64,000 nt of DNA from Romboutsia hominis (GCF_900002575.1 NZ_LN650648.1:992001-1056000); one strand, 5' to 3'; numbered from the stretch's first letter, positions 1 through 9,569 are shown. Notes: generated from the sequence alone by a model not told the origin. Made by a program: numbers and translations.

Positions 1-805
1 TTATGTAGTTTAGCCCCTTTAAAATACAATATAATCCTAAACAAATGTATGCAATTTTAAATATTATATTACTTGGTACTGGTATGAATATAATTAAATT
101 ATTTATAAAATGAGCTAAAATAGATAGTTTCATAGATTTTGTATAATAATAAATATATCCTAGTATTACTCCTAATATAAAAGCATTTATCCCTTGAGGT
201 ATATTTAAATGTGCAATAGCAAATATTATCGCAGAATATATTATAGCTTTTTTATGATTTATTTTATATTTACTTAGAAATCCATTTAATAATATTCCCC
301 TAAAAAACAGTTCTTCAAATATAGGTGCTTCTATAAGTGTTTGTAAAAATAACATTAAACTTAGTACAAAAAATTCTATACCACTAGAATTTTCAATAAT
401 AAAATCAATAGTTTCATCAGGTATAGGTCCTTCAAACTGTGTTAATACTTCAAACAATACAGCCTCTCTAATTAAAATATACCCTATTATTATCAAACAA
501 ATATGTAAATAATCTTTCTTGTTAGGTTTAAAATTATTGTTATTTATTTTAGTACTACCTTTTTCAGTAAATATATGTCCTGCCAATATTACCATAGCTA
601 TACTTATAGATACTGTTACTATCATTACAAGTATAATATTATTTCCAAAAGACATATTTGGATTTATTAAAACACTAATAAAAACTGATAACAAACTTAT
701 TATATTTTGAACTAAAATATATATAGCTATAGCAAAAAGTGATTTTAATAAAGATATTGGTTTAATTTTTATTTCATTTTTATATATTTGCTTTAAATTA
801 TACAT
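1..805 (-). CDS. CPBP family intramembrane metalloprotease (partial, runs off left edge)
   Basis: The reading frame starts at ATG 805, preceded by a GGGGTGG ribosome site, and is still open at base 1, so the C-terminus is missing. About 267 residues are visible. Hydrophobic segments alternate with short loops. The CPBP (CAAX/ABI) signature is present: EELFFRG at residues 164-170, AHLN with His199, and LAHFINN with His232. These are the glutamates and histidines that form the active site in the membrane. The family includes CAAX proteases and bacteriocin self-immunity proteins. Substrate and role cannot be told from sequence, and no bacteriocin gene is visible beside it. Confidence 0.85.
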   Translation of the reverse strand, partial: MYNLKQIYKNEIKIKPISLLKSLFAIAIYILVQNIISLLSVFISVLINPNMSFGNNIILVMIVTVSISIAMVILAGHIFTEKGSTKINNNNFKPNKKDYLHICLIIIGYILIREAVLFEVLTQFEGPIPDETIDFIIENSSGIEFFVLSLMLFLQTLIEAPIFEELFFRGILLNGFLSKYKINHKKAIIYSAIIFAIAHLNIPQGINAFILGVILGYIYYYTKSMKLSILAHFINNLIIFIPVPSNIIFKIAYICLGLYCILKGLNYI

Positions 806-810
806 CTCCA

Positions 811-1458
811 CCCCTTAAATTATTTACCCACATATATTATTTACAATTTATAACAATTTCAAACTTTAGTTATATTATACATAATATTTAATCGTTTTCC
901 TATTACAAAATGGTTTCATTAAACTTGAAGTAAAGTATCTTGATTTAAGTTAGCTAAAGAAATTAAATGGGTATTTTTTTGCATAGCATATTGTATATAA
1001 AGAGGACAAAAATTAGCCTTCTTTAATAATATTTATAAGATTATTAACAAAATTTTATTTAGTAGATTTATTAGAGAATTTAATGATAAAAATTTAAAAA
1101 AAATATTGACAAATTAATTGAAAAATATTATCATTTAATTAGAAAGTTTGATAAAGATAATCAATTTCCTTTAATGGATATATATACTTTGGTGAGGAAG
1201 TAGCCAAACTATAATAAATCCTTAAACCCTTAATTATGTATTCAAATTATGTATTCAAAAAAGTATCTTAATTTTTAAGATACTTTTTTTTGTGCATATA
1301 AACTAGTTAAATTTTAAAAATAGGTAAAATAATTATGTACCATAATTTAATATTATTGGTGTTTTGATTTAAATAAAATTATAGAAAATTAATCTATTGA
1401 TAGTACAATATTATTAAAGATAAAAGCTAGTAAAATTATTAAATCTAGGGGGAGACTC
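811..1458. other. Gene-free stretch with promoter-like and hairpin elements
   Basis: I see no supportable gene here. The stretch contains a TTGACA-N17-TATCAT promoter-like pair near 1107-1135, a worn hairpin near 1000-1025 resembling the GGGCTAA hairpin at 18971, a 13-base tandem repeat (AATTATGTATTCA twice, about 1232-1258), and a clear terminator at 1258. It may be the remains of an older gene. Confidence 0.4.
1258..1291 (+). terminator. Intrinsic terminator
   Basis: A perfect 11-bp stem (AAGTATCTTAA, 1261-1271, pairing with 1275-1285) closes a three-base loop and is followed by a T run. No intact gene lies just upstream on the plus strand, so it may belong to a lost gene. Confidence 0.75.
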
Positions 1459-1677
1459 ATGAACAAAAAAAGAAATATTGTCTTAAGGATATGTTTTTTA
1501 TTGGGAATAGTAGGAATGGTTATGGTATATATGAAGGGTAATGATGGTAAGAAAATAAAAAGCTTAAAACAAGTGTATTTTGAAATGATAGAGGATGATA
1601 TAAAAGGAGAAAAAATTACTTCAGATGAAGTGATGAAAAATATTGAAAATACTAAGGTATGTTTACTTTTATCATAA
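1459..1677 (+). CDS. Small single-pass membrane protein, unknown
   Basis: A 72-codon frame begins at ATG 1459 just after a strong AGGGGGAGA ribosome site. Basic residues at the N-terminus (MNKKRN) precede one hydrophobic segment (about residues 8-26), followed by a charged tail. The C-terminal end (KVCLLLS) looks unnatural for such a tail, and coding-like sequence continues beyond the stop, so it may be a truncated version of a longer protein. I do not recognise a family. Confidence 0.5.
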   Translation: MNKKRNIVLRICFLLGIVGMVMVYMKGNDGKKIKSLKQVYFEMIEDDIKGEKITSDEVMKNIENTKVCLLLS

Positions 1678-1848
1678 TATTATCACAAAGTTAGCTAACA
1701 CATAGCCAAAAAGAAAAATAAACAGACTTGAATAAGAAAATAAAGAACTTAAAGAGTAGATTAAAATTAATTATGATGATATATATAAACAGTTATAATA
1801 TAATTATATCATAGAGATATATTAAAAAAAGGTATTGGAGAATAGTTA

Positions 1849-1880
1849 AAAATAATAGTTAAAGTTCAGCTATTATTTTT
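1849..1880 (+). terminator. Hairpin with T run directly before yczE-like gene
   Basis: AATAATAG (1851-1858) pairs with CTATTATT (1870-1877) and is followed by TTTT. It ends within four bases of the AGGAG ribosome site of the next gene. It could terminate upstream transcription or act as a leader attenuator. Confidence 0.5.
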
Positions 1881-1893
1881 TAGGAGATTAATT

Positions 1894-2568
1894 ATGAAAA
1901 GAATATTAATGCTTTTTCTAAGAATGTTATCAGGATTTTTATTATGTGCACTTTCTACTGTACTGTCAATAAAATCAAATTTGGGTTTGAGTCCATGGGA
2001 TGTTTTTCATCAAGGTTTGTCTAATTTAGTTGGCCTTACAATCGGTCAGGCAAGTATAATTGTAGGTCTATTAATTGTAATTATAGTTAGTATATTAGGT
2101 ATAAAAATAGGATTTGGAACATTAGCAAATATGATTATGATTGGATGTTTCATAGATTTAATAATCTATATAGATATAATTCCTACAAGTGCTAATTTAT
2201 TTTACGGCGTATTACTTATGATAGGAAGTATGTTTGTTAATGCAATAGGAAGTTATTTATATATAGGGTGTGAAATGGGATGTGGCCCGAGAGATGGATT
2301 AATGGTAGTCTTAGTAAAGCTTACATCAAAGCCTGTAAGTATAATAAGATTTTTTATAGAAGGTCTGGCTCTAATAACTGGATGGATATTAGGTGGGACT
2401 GTTGGACTAGGTACTTTATTAACTGTATTTGGTATAGGCTACTGTGTTCAAATGATGTATAAAGTATTTAATTTTGATGTTAAAAATTTAAATCATAAAG
2501 ATATAAAACAGTGTTTTGCATTTGTTAAAGAATGCGTAACTGACAAGGAGGATATTAGTGAAGTTTAG
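1894..2568 (+). CDS. YczE/YyaS/YitT-like integral membrane protein
   Basis: This 224-residue protein has about five hydrophobic segments. Its N-terminal block, with GLSPWDVFHQGLS at about residues 31-43, is typical of the YczE-like membrane family in Firmicutes. A second glycine-rich motif (MGCGPRDGLMV) is also family-typical. Function in the family is poorly known. It starts at ATG 1894 behind AGGAG and overlaps the following acetyltransferase gene by 11 bases, so the two are translated from one message. Confidence 0.8.
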   Translation: MKRILMLFLRMLSGFLLCALSTVLSIKSNLGLSPWDVFHQGLSNLVGLTIGQASIIVGLLIVIIVSILGIKIGFGTLANMIMIGCFIDLIIYIDIIPTSANLFYGVLLMIGSMFVNAIGSYLYIGCEMGCGPRDGLMVVLVKLTSKPVSIIRFFIEGLALITGWILGGTVGLGTLLTVFGIGYCVQMMYKVFNFDVKNLNHKDIKQCFAFVKECVTDKEDISEV

Positions 2569-3061
2569 AAAATCAAAAACAAATGATGTAAAAAGTATAA
2601 TGAAAATCATCAACCAAGCCCAAGAATTCTTTAAAAATAAAGGAATAGACCAATGGCAAAATGGTTATCCAAATGAAGATACAATTATTGGGGATATAAA
2701 AAATGTTGAAAGCTATGTACTAGAAAAAGATGGAGAGGTTGTTGCTACTTCAATGGTAACATTTAAAGGAGAACCAACGTATGAATCTATCTATGATGGA
2801 AAGTGGCTAAGTAACAATAAATATGCAGCTATCCATAGAGTAGCTGTAAGTAATAACCACAAAGGGTTAGGTCTATCAACTGAGATTATTAAATGTGTAG
2901 AACAACTTTGTGTAGATAGCGGTGTACATAGTATTAAAATTGATACACATGAAGAGAATATTCCTATGCAAAGGGTACTTAAGAAAAATGGATTTAAGTA
3001 TTGCGGAATAATATATGTAGATGATTCAAGTAAAAGAATAGCTTTTGAAAAATTGTTATAG
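2558..3061 (+). CDS. GNAT family N-acetyltransferase
   Basis: Translation starts at GTG 2558, seven bases after AAGGAGG, inside the 3' end of the YczE-like gene. The 167-residue product has a full GNAT fold: N-terminal strand-helix (SIMKIINQAQEF), then the acetyl-CoA loop region with AAIHRVAVSNNHKGLGLS (about residues 89-106), and the C-terminal MQRVLKKNGFKYCG motif. Members transfer acetyl groups to amines. The substrate is unknown. A hairpin at 3190 ends the unit. Confidence 0.85.
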   Translation: MKFRKSKTNDVKSIMKIINQAQEFFKNKGIDQWQNGYPNEDTIIGDIKNVESYVLEKDGEVVATSMVTFKGEPTYESIYDGKWLSNNKYAAIHRVAVSNNHKGLGLSTEIIKCVEQLCVDSGVHSIKIDTHEENIPMQRVLKKNGFKYCGIIYVDDSSKRIAFEKLL

Positions 3062-3189
3062 TTTAATTTATTCGATAATTAGGCAATTTCTTTAGTAGTT
3101 TCTAAATTTAGGTTTAGATAATAATTTTATAAAATAAAGTAATTTAAAAAGTCGTACATGAAAATAAATATAATAAAGAATTCTAATTT

Positions 3190-3214
3190 AAAAGGACCAT
3201 ATAACGGTCCTTTT
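3190..3214. terminator. Bidirectional terminator
   Basis: A nine-base stem (AAAAGGACC) pairs with GGTCCTTTT across a seven-base loop. It lies between convergent genes, the GNAT gene on plus and a 160-codon gene on minus, and has a run of A on one side and T on the other. Confidence 0.8.
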
Positions 3215-3297
3215 AATCATTGTATTTTTCAACATTATAATTAAACATAGCGTAAAAATTTATAGTACTTATCATAGTAATAGAACTACTTTTTATA

Positions 3298-3780
3298 TTA
3301 TTTAAAATATTTTCCGTAAGGCGTAAAATGTTTTAATTCTTCAATTACTTCATCTAAAGGATTCTCGATTTTTTCAATATCATCTCCAATAAATTTTGAT
3401 AAATAATTAAATAATAGTTCTCCATTTCCATCCATTATAAAACTAGATAAATTATCTCCATCTTCGCTTTCTAAAACAATAATTATTAATTTTCCAGTAC
3501 TTATTTGATATTCATAAGATGAGCAATCTATATCTTCAACATTTTCGTTAAAATGATTTATAGTTATTTGTATTTCTGATTTTTCATTTTCACTTAATAG
3601 TGATTGAATAAAATCTAAATCACTTATTTTATATATTATTGAATTGTCATTTAACTCAATAGTAGAAAGATTTCCACTTAAATTTAAAAGATCTTCTTTA
3701 GTAATTTGTTGAACTTTAAATTCATCTACTAAACATTTTGAAATGTCTTTTATTTTACATTTGTTCCCTATATTCATCAA
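3298..3780 (-). CDS. Hypothetical acidic cytosolic protein
   Basis: This 160-residue frame starts at ATG 3780 behind a GGGGG-type ribosome site. The protein is rich in Asp, Glu, Ser and Ile, has no signal peptide or membrane segment, and ends with a basic tail. I see no recognised catalytic motif. It is followed on the same strand by the hairpin at 3190. Base use matches its neighbours. Function unknown. Confidence 0.6.
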   Translation of the reverse strand: MMNIGNKCKIKDISKCLVDEFKVQQITKEDLLNLSGNLSTIELNDNSIIYKISDLDFIQSLLSENEKSEIQITINHFNENVEDIDCSSYEYQISTGKLIIIVLESEDGDNLSSFIMDGNGELLFNYLSKFIGDDIEKIENPLDEVIEELKHFTPYGKYFK

Positions 3781-3859
3781 TATTACCCCCTTATATTTTA
3801 TTATATATAAGTATAGATTAAATATATATAAATTTTAAAACTTATTAATGGTTTCTAAA

Positions 3860-3925
3860 TATAATTTTAAGTAATAGTATTGTTTGTATTTATGAAATCA
3901 TCTATCTTAGTGTATACTTTTTTAA
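3860..3925. repeat. Intergenic repeat, copy 1 (second copy near 8603-8660)
   Basis: TAATAGTATTGTTT followed by AAATCATCT and TTAGTG occurs here and again at about 8610-8645, in both places in front of small-membrane or zinc-ribbon genes. The two copies differ by a few substitutions and a short indel. It looks like a duplicated intergenic segment and has no coding capacity. Confidence 0.5.
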
Positions 3926-3989
3926 CTCTATAAAAACTAATGAATAATGGTATAATACCTAATACAATCTTTATATAAGTAAAATTTTA

Positions 3990-4202
3990 CTAAAAAAATA
4001 TAAAATACAAAGCTAAAGCTATCGCATAGACATATTGAAAAATAGCCATAGTTGATATATATTTTTTAGTGCTTTCACTTTCATCTTTATCACTTAAAAA
4101 TTTTAAAGCATATTTAATTCTAATCCATTCAGCTATTAAAGTTACTATAATTATAAAAATCATAAATATAACAACCAATTTAAAATCAATAACATTATCC
4201 AT
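3990..4202 (-). CDS. Small two-helix membrane protein
   Basis: This 70-residue frame begins at ATG 4202 behind AGGGGGAA. Two hydrophobic segments (about residues 7-27 and 50-69) flank a charged loop containing DKDESESTKK. No family is recognised. It may be co-transcribed with the membrane gene just upstream on the same strand (4322-4642), 119 bases away. Confidence 0.6.
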   Translation of the reverse strand: MDNVIDFKLVVIFMIFIIIVTLIAEWIRIKYALKFLSDKDESESTKKYISTMAIFQYVYAIALALYFIFF

Positions 4203-4321
4203 AATATTCCCCCTAATTAACCAAATAATTGTTATATATTAAATGATAACTTACACCTATTATAATAACTAAAAAGAATGGCAATTTTGATATTTTTTTA
4301 TACTCTGTATTGTTTTATATA

Positions 4322-4642
4322 TTACTTTATCCCATTATGATCTTTTAACGCATATTCAATAACATTATTATTAAAACATATATCCTTGAATGAAAATAAA
4401 AAACCTATAATTAAACCAGCTATAATATCACTATCATTAAATATAGGTAAAATAAAAATTATTATTAAAAATAATATATTTGCAATTATTCCTAATCTAC
4501 GTTTCTTTTTTTCACTTAAATTATTTACTTTTATTTGTACTCTTTGAAATAATTGTGGTTTGATATGATTTAACTTATAAAATAAAAAACTAAATAATAG
4601 TGTTGATAAATATGCCCATATTACAAAAATTATAAATGACAT
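4322..4642 (-). CDS. Small multi-pass membrane protein, unknown
   Basis: A 106-residue protein starts at ATG 4642 behind AGGGGGAAA. It has three hydrophobic segments, one at the extreme N-terminus, and a basic loop (NLSEKKKRRLG) between the first and second, as expected for the cytoplasmic side. No family is recognised. It lies downstream of gltS on the same strand but is separated from it by a strong terminator at 4735, so it probably has its own promoter. Confidence 0.55.
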   Translation of the reverse strand: MSFIIFVIWAYLSTLLFSFLFYKLNHIKPQLFQRVQIKVNNLSEKKKRRLGIIANILFLIIIFILPIFNDSDIIAGLIIGFLFSFKDICFNNNVIEYALKDHNGIK

Positions 4643-4734
4643 TATGTTTTCCCCCTAATATATACTTTCATATGAAATTTTAATATATCCTATATAATTA
4701 TACATTATAAATTAGTGATTTAGAATTACAAAGG

Positions 4735-4767
4735 AAAAACCGTATCACAAGAAGTGATACGGTTTTT
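4735..4767 (-). terminator. Terminator of gltS
   Basis: AAACCGTATCAC pairs with GTGATACGGTTT over a five-base loop, with A and T runs on the flanks. It sits 62 bases beyond the gltS stop codon. Confidence 0.9.
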
Positions 4768-4828
4768 ATTATATATATTTGAAATAAATATACAATTATT
4801 TTAAATACACTATTTTTTATAAATATGT

Positions 4829-6073
4829 TTATAGTAGATTCATAAAAGTCGTTATAACTGCTGAATTTATAAATTCTATAAATAATGCTCCAACTAATGG
4901 CAATATGAAAAATGCATTAGGTGCTGGACCATATTTAGAAGTTACAGATTCCATATTTGCTATTCCATTTGGTGTAGCTCCAAGACCAAATCCACAATGT
5001 CCTGCTGCAAGCACTGCTGCTGTGTAATCTTTTCCCATAACGTTAAATGTAACAAAGTAGGCAAATAGTATCATTAATAATGTCTGTAAAGTTAGTAGTA
5101 TTAGTATAGGTATAGCTAGGTCTACAAGCTCCCATAATTTTAAGCTACACATAGCCATTGATAAAAATAATGATAAACATATTGAACCTATACATTCTAA
5201 TTCATTGCTTGATACATTATGTATCCCTTTTGCATCTGAAATATTTCTCATAATAGCTGCTACAATCATAGAACCTATATAAGATGGCATTGTTATACCT
5301 ATATATGAAAATAAGCCTGATACTATAGTCCCAAGTCCCATAGCTATTATTATTTGTATAATTGAGCTTGTCAATTTACTTTCTGAAAGTTTTCCTATAG
5401 ATATTTCATTGTATGATACTTCTTCATTTACGTTTGTTGATACTAATTCTTCTTTTACTTCTATTTCCTCTGGTTGAAGATTATGTTTTTGAACTAATCT
5501 ATTTGCAAGAGGACCACCTATAATACTTCCTGATACTAATCCAAATGTAGCACAGGCCATAGCTATACTAAGAGCACCTTTAAGTCCATTTGCTTCAAGA
5601 AGAGGACCAAATGCACCAGAAGCTCCATGACCACCTGTCATAGAAACAGAACTTGAAACAAGTCCTAATAGTGGGTCTACACCTATTAACTTAGCAGAGA
5701 AAACACCAACTATATTTTGAGCTAATATTAATATTACTGATATAATTAAAAACTTAATTACTTGTGTTCCACCTTTTTTTAAAACTTTCATACTTGCAGT
5801 GAATCCAACCGTTGTAAAGAAGGCTGTCATTAATATATTTTGTAGCGTTGTATCAAATACTATCGTAATTATTCCTGTTTGCCTTAATATAAAGGCTATT
5901 ACTGCAAAAGAAAATCCTCCTACAACTGGTGATGGTATACAGTATTTATTTAATATAGAGATTTTACTTTTTATAAAAGACCCTATTAAAAGTACAGCAG
6001 TAGTAAATGCAATACTTTGAATTATATCTAAATTTAGGGTCATCATTTTTAATTCATTTGAAAATTGAAACAT
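4829..6073 (-). CDS. gltS: Sodium/glutamate symporter GltS
   Basis: This 414-residue membrane protein has about 11-12 hydrophobic segments and matches the GltS family in length and motifs: an early CIPSPVVGGFSFA block, the conserved MTGGHGASGAFGP reentrant loop near residue 150, and a symmetric GHCGFGLGATPNGIANM loop near residue 365. GltS takes up L-glutamate with sodium across the cell membrane. Translation starts at ATG 6073 after AAGGAGG. It is monocistronic, with a strong terminator 62 bases downstream. Confidence 0.95.
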   Translation of the reverse strand: MFQFSNELKMMTLNLDIIQSIAFTTAVLLIGSFIKSKISILNKYCIPSPVVGGFSFAVIAFILRQTGIITIVFDTTLQNILMTAFFTTVGFTASMKVLKKGGTQVIKFLIISVILILAQNIVGVFSAKLIGVDPLLGLVSSSVSMTGGHGASGAFGPLLEANGLKGALSIAMACATFGLVSGSIIGGPLANRLVQKHNLQPEEIEVKEELVSTNVNEEVSYNEISIGKLSESKLTSSIIQIIIAMGLGTIVSGLFSYIGITMPSYIGSMIVAAIMRNISDAKGIHNVSSNELECIGSICLSLFLSMAMCSLKLWELVDLAIPILILLTLQTLLMILFAYFVTFNVMGKDYTAAVLAAGHCGFGLGATPNGIANMESVTSKYGPAPNAFFILPLVGALFIEFINSAVITTFMNLL

Positions 6074-6371
6074 AAGTTTACCCTCCTTAATATAAATTTA
6101 AATTTTAAACATTATAATGAATAATTTAAAAACTTAAATTCTTATGATTTTATTTTCTGATAATTGAGAGTAGAAGATGTTGAAATTCATGGAACTTATT
6201 TTATATATTACAATAAAAAATTGATAAAGTCAACTTAACTGATACCTTAAGAGATTTTATAGATAAATTATAAAGTGTTTAGTGAATTAGATTTGTTAAG
6301 GGAAATAGTTGAATATAAATAATCGTTAATATACTATATAGTAGATAACATCTTTAAAGAGGGGAGAAAAT

Positions 6372-7286
6372 ATGAAGCTAGAAGTGAAGGATCTAAGAAA
6401 AAGTTTTTCAGAAAATGAAGTATTACATGGAATATCCTTTTCAGTTGAAAGTGGAAAGGCACTTGGACTATTAGGGAGAAATGGTGCAGGAAAAACTACA
6501 ACAATTCGTATATTAATGGACGTTTTCAAGGCTAATTCAGGAGAGGTATTAATAGATGGAAAGAAGTTTAACCCAAGAGATTACCAGATAGGGTACCTAC
6601 CAGAAGAAAGAGGATTATATCCTAAAAAGAAAGTTACAGAACAGATAGTTTACTTAGCTCAGTTAAGAGGTGCAGATGCTAAGAGAGCAAAAGAAAGTAC
6701 AAAGATATGGCTTGAAAAATTAGGCATAGAAGAATATGCAAATAGAACATTAGAGAGTTTATCAAAAGGAAATCAGCAAAAGGTTCAATTAGCACAAACA
6801 TTAGTATGTGATCCAGAAATAGTTATACTTGATGAACCATTTAGTGGATTAGATCCAGTTAATTCACAGATACTTAAAGATACTGTCAGAGAATTAATAA
6901 ATGAAGATAAACTAGTAATATTTTCTAGCCACCAAATGAGTTATGTTGAAGAGTTTTGTGAAGAAATAGCTATTTTAAATAAAGGTGAGATTGTGCTGAG
7001 TGGAAATCTTAAAGAAATAAAAAAAGAATTTGGTAACAATAGATTAATACTAAGTGCAGAGAATTTTACATTAAATGATTTAGAATCTATATGTAAAGAT
7101 AAGTTTAAGGAATTAGTAACGGTAGATGAAGTTAAAAAGGATTATTTAATATTAGTGCTAAATGAAAATACAACGAAAAACCAACTTTTAGAAAGTATAT
7201 TAAAAGAAAATATAGATATAGAGAAGTTTTCTGTATATGAACCAGACTTAACAGATATATTTGTAAAGAAAGTAGGTGAAGAGTAA
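6372..7286 (+). CDS. ABC transporter ATP-binding protein (NatA/YhaQ-type)
   Basis: This 304-residue ATPase has Walker A (GRNGAGKT, about residues 35-42), signature motif (SLSKGNQQK), Walker B (VILDEPFSGLDP) and an H-loop (SSHQMSYVEEF). An extra C-terminal domain of about 80 residues is typical of NatA/YhaQ-type exporters. It starts at ATG 6372 behind GAGGGGA. Its stop overlaps the start of the permease gene (TAATG), so the two form one transporter. The family exports sodium, antibiotics or peptides, and the substrate here is unknown. Confidence 0.92.
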   Translation: MKLEVKDLRKSFSENEVLHGISFSVESGKALGLLGRNGAGKTTTIRILMDVFKANSGEVLIDGKKFNPRDYQIGYLPEERGLYPKKKVTEQIVYLAQLRGADAKRAKESTKIWLEKLGIEEYANRTLESLSKGNQQKVQLAQTLVCDPEIVILDEPFSGLDPVNSQILKDTVRELINEDKLVIFSSHQMSYVEEFCEEIAILNKGEIVLSGNLKEIKKEFGNNRLILSAENFTLNDLESICKDKFKELVTVDEVKKDYLILVLNENTTKNQLLESILKENIDIEKFSVYEPDLTDIFVKKVGEE

Positions 7287-8536
7287 TGAAACAATTTTTC
7301 ACAGTATTAAAATTTGAACTTGGAAACTACTTTCATAAAAAATCTTTTATAATAAGTACTATAATAATTTCATTAGTAATGATAATTGGATTATCCCTAC
7401 CTAATTTTATAGATATGTCATCTATATTGCCAATAGGAAATAAAGGTGAAGCTAAATTAGAGGATCTTGCAGAAGAAGATAAAACTAATTTTGCAATATA
7501 TGATGAAAAGAATATTATTCCTAATAAAGGAGAGCTAAAGACTTATTTTCCAAACTCATATTGGAAAGTGGTAAAAAGTAAAGATGAATTAGATAAGTTA
7601 GTTGAAAATAAAGATGTAGAAGCAGGTTTTAATGTTAAAAATCCAACTGAGTATGATTATGTTGTTCAAAATACTAAGTTTAATGATGAGAATAAGTATA
7701 TATTTGATGAACTTTTACAAAAAGAGTATAGAAAAAATAAAATTACTAGTGAAGGAATAGATTTTAATAAGGTAGATACAATTTATAATACCAAAATAGC
7801 ATCTAATGTTGAAATACTAGGCAAAGATAGTGCAAATAATTATTTTTATGCTTATATACTAATCTTCGTTATATATATGATGATTTTAATGTATGGTCAA
7901 TTAATTGCCATGGGAATAACGGCAGAAAAAAGCAATAGAGCAATAGAGGTATTAGTTACAAGTACAAATACAAATAACTTGATATTTGGTAAAGTTATTG
8001 CAGGTGCAATAGCAAGTATAATACAAGTTGGAGTAATAATGTCATCAGTACTTATTGCATATAAGGTAAATAGTAAAGCGTGGAATGGAATATTAGATAA
8101 TTTATTTAAAATTCCACCAGAATTAATAGCTACATTTGCTATATTTGGAATATTAGGTTACCTATTCTATTCATTCATATTTGGAGCATTGGGAGCTTTA
8201 GTATCAAAGACAGAAGATATAGGGTCAAGTGTTGGACCTATAATGATGATATTTATTGTAGTATTTATGATTAGTATATTTGGATTAACTAATGGAGATA
8301 GTACACTAATAAAGGTTTGTTCATACATACCATTTGCATCTCCAATGACAATGATAGTAAGGGTTGCAACAGGAGCTGTTACATCAGTAGAATTTATAAT
8401 ATCTGCATTAATATTAATAGTATCAACAGTATTAGCAGGAATAGGTGGTGCTAAGATATACAGAATGGCTACCTTAATGTATGGAAATCCAATAAAACTT
8501 AAAAATGCCCTAAAGTGGCTTAAAAGTGAAAGGTAA
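7286..8536 (+). CDS. ABC transporter permease (NatB/YhaP-type)
   Basis: This 416-residue ABC-2 type permease has one N-terminal membrane segment (about residues 20-42), a long extracytoplasmic region of about 140 residues, then five to six membrane segments. The motif GITAEKSNRAIEVLVTS (about residue 210) is diagnostic for the NatB/YhaP group. It is translationally coupled to the ATPase before it. A hairpin at 8552 ends the operon. Confidence 0.92.
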   Translation: MKQFFTVLKFELGNYFHKKSFIISTIIISLVMIIGLSLPNFIDMSSILPIGNKGEAKLEDLAEEDKTNFAIYDEKNIIPNKGELKTYFPNSYWKVVKSKDELDKLVENKDVEAGFNVKNPTEYDYVVQNTKFNDENKYIFDELLQKEYRKNKITSEGIDFNKVDTIYNTKIASNVEILGKDSANNYFYAYILIFVIYMMILMYGQLIAMGITAEKSNRAIEVLVTSTNTNNLIFGKVIAGAIASIIQVGVIMSSVLIAYKVNSKAWNGILDNLFKIPPELIATFAIFGILGYLFYSFIFGALGALVSKTEDIGSSVGPIMMIFIVVFMISIFGLTNGDSTLIKVCSYIPFASPMTMIVRVATGAVTSVEFIISALILIVSTVLAGIGGAKIYRMATLMYGNPIKLKNALKWLKSER

Positions 8537-8551
8537 ATATTAAAATATGAG

Positions 8552-8576
8552 AAACTAGGCTTTAAGCCTAGTTTTT
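8552..8576 (+). terminator. Terminator of the NatAB-type operon
   Basis: AAACTAGGC pairs with GCCTAGTTT over a four- to five-base loop and is followed by TTTTCTTT, 16 bases past the permease stop. Confidence 0.9.
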
Positions 8577-8727
8577 CTTTATAACATTTTGATAAATATA
8601 ATTTTATGTAATAGTATTGTTTATAAAATCATCTGCTTTAGTGGACATATTATTAAGTTTTAGTTTTGACATAATTAAATTAACAATTGTTATATATTGC
8701 AAAAAAAGATTGAAAGGGGAAATTATT

Positions 8728-9030
8728 GTGAGAGATTGTATTGAATGTAATCATAAGTTTACATTTTATGATAGATTAAAATGTTTTTTTAGCTTAGAAG
8801 GACATTTGAAATGTTCAAAATGTAACTCAATTTATAAATCTAAAGCAAATGTATATAGGGGAATATACATTTTTATTATTACTATGTCAAATATATTTGT
8901 ATTTAATAATATCATTATTTTAAATGATTTTATGCTAAAATTTAAACTGCAAATATTAATATTATTTATAACTATTCCTTTGTTTGATTTATTACCTCAT
9001 AGGTTACATAGATACGAAAAGATTAATTAG
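8728..9030 (+). CDS. Zinc-ribbon membrane protein of the CXXC-20-CXXC type
   Basis: I start this at GTG 8728, seven bases after GAAAGGGGA, giving 100 residues; a longer frame from 8617 lacks a ribosome site. Two CXXC pairs (CIEC and CSKC) are separated by 21 residues, matching the small Firmicutes CXXC_20_CXXC family, followed by two hydrophobic segments. A TTGACA-N18-TTATAT promoter-like pair lies at 8666-8695. The promoter region and first 21 codons are repeated in a broken copy at about 14600-14779. The family's function is unknown. Confidence 0.7.
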   Translation: MRDCIECNHKFTFYDRLKCFFSLEGHLKCSKCNSIYKSKANVYRGIYIFIITMSNIFVFNNIIILNDFMLKFKLQILILFITIPLFDLLPHRLHRYEKIN

Positions 9031-9089
9031 AAATTGGTATATATTATGAATTATATAATAGGCTATACAGTATTATGCAAGGGGGAAAA

Positions 9090-9569
9090 ATGAATTCGAA
9101 GAAAAACAAGATAATCCTAATATTAGGTTTGATAATAATTATTATGTTTATTGTTATAAAAGTATTTGTAAAAAGTAATGAAGAGTTTGGTGGAGCAGTA
9201 ATAAGTGGAAGTATTGGTGCACTTAACCTTGATAAAAATGAAAACATCTCAAAAGAAGATGAAGAATATATCATTAGGGTTTGTTTCACAAAACGAAAAA
9301 ATGGTATAGATATAAACTCAGAAAATGCTAGAAAATTAGGAAAACCAACAAATACTATGTCCTTATTTTTATATAATAAAATTGAGGGAGTATCAAGTAG
9401 AGTCCATCGTTATAATTTATGGATAGGTAATAAAATAGGATATATTCAAAATATTAAAGATAATAAAGTTTATATATTGAGTAGTGATGAAAATAAATTC
9501 TTTATAGATCAATACTTGAAATTTCATAGTATTGAAGAAGTAAAAAGTATGATATCAAATGAGTTCTGA
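9090..9569 (+). CDS. Membrane-anchored hypothetical protein
   Basis: The chosen start is ATG 9090, directly after AAGGGGG; an ATG at 9075 lies upstream of that site. The 159-residue product has a basic N-terminus, one hydrophobic segment (about residues 7-27) and an extracytoplasmic domain of about 130 residues with mixed charge. The tail contains IGYIQNIKDNKVYIL, which may be a small beta domain. No family is recognised. It could be a lipoprotein-like or signalling anchor protein, but there is no lipobox cysteine. Confidence 0.55.
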   Translation: MNSKKNKIILILGLIIIIMFIVIKVFVKSNEEFGGAVISGSIGALNLDKNENISKEDEEYIIRVCFTKRKNGIDINSENARKLGKPTNTMSLFLYNKIEGVSSRVHRYNLWIGNKIGYIQNIKDNKVYILSSDENKFFIDQYLKFHSIEEVKSMISNEF

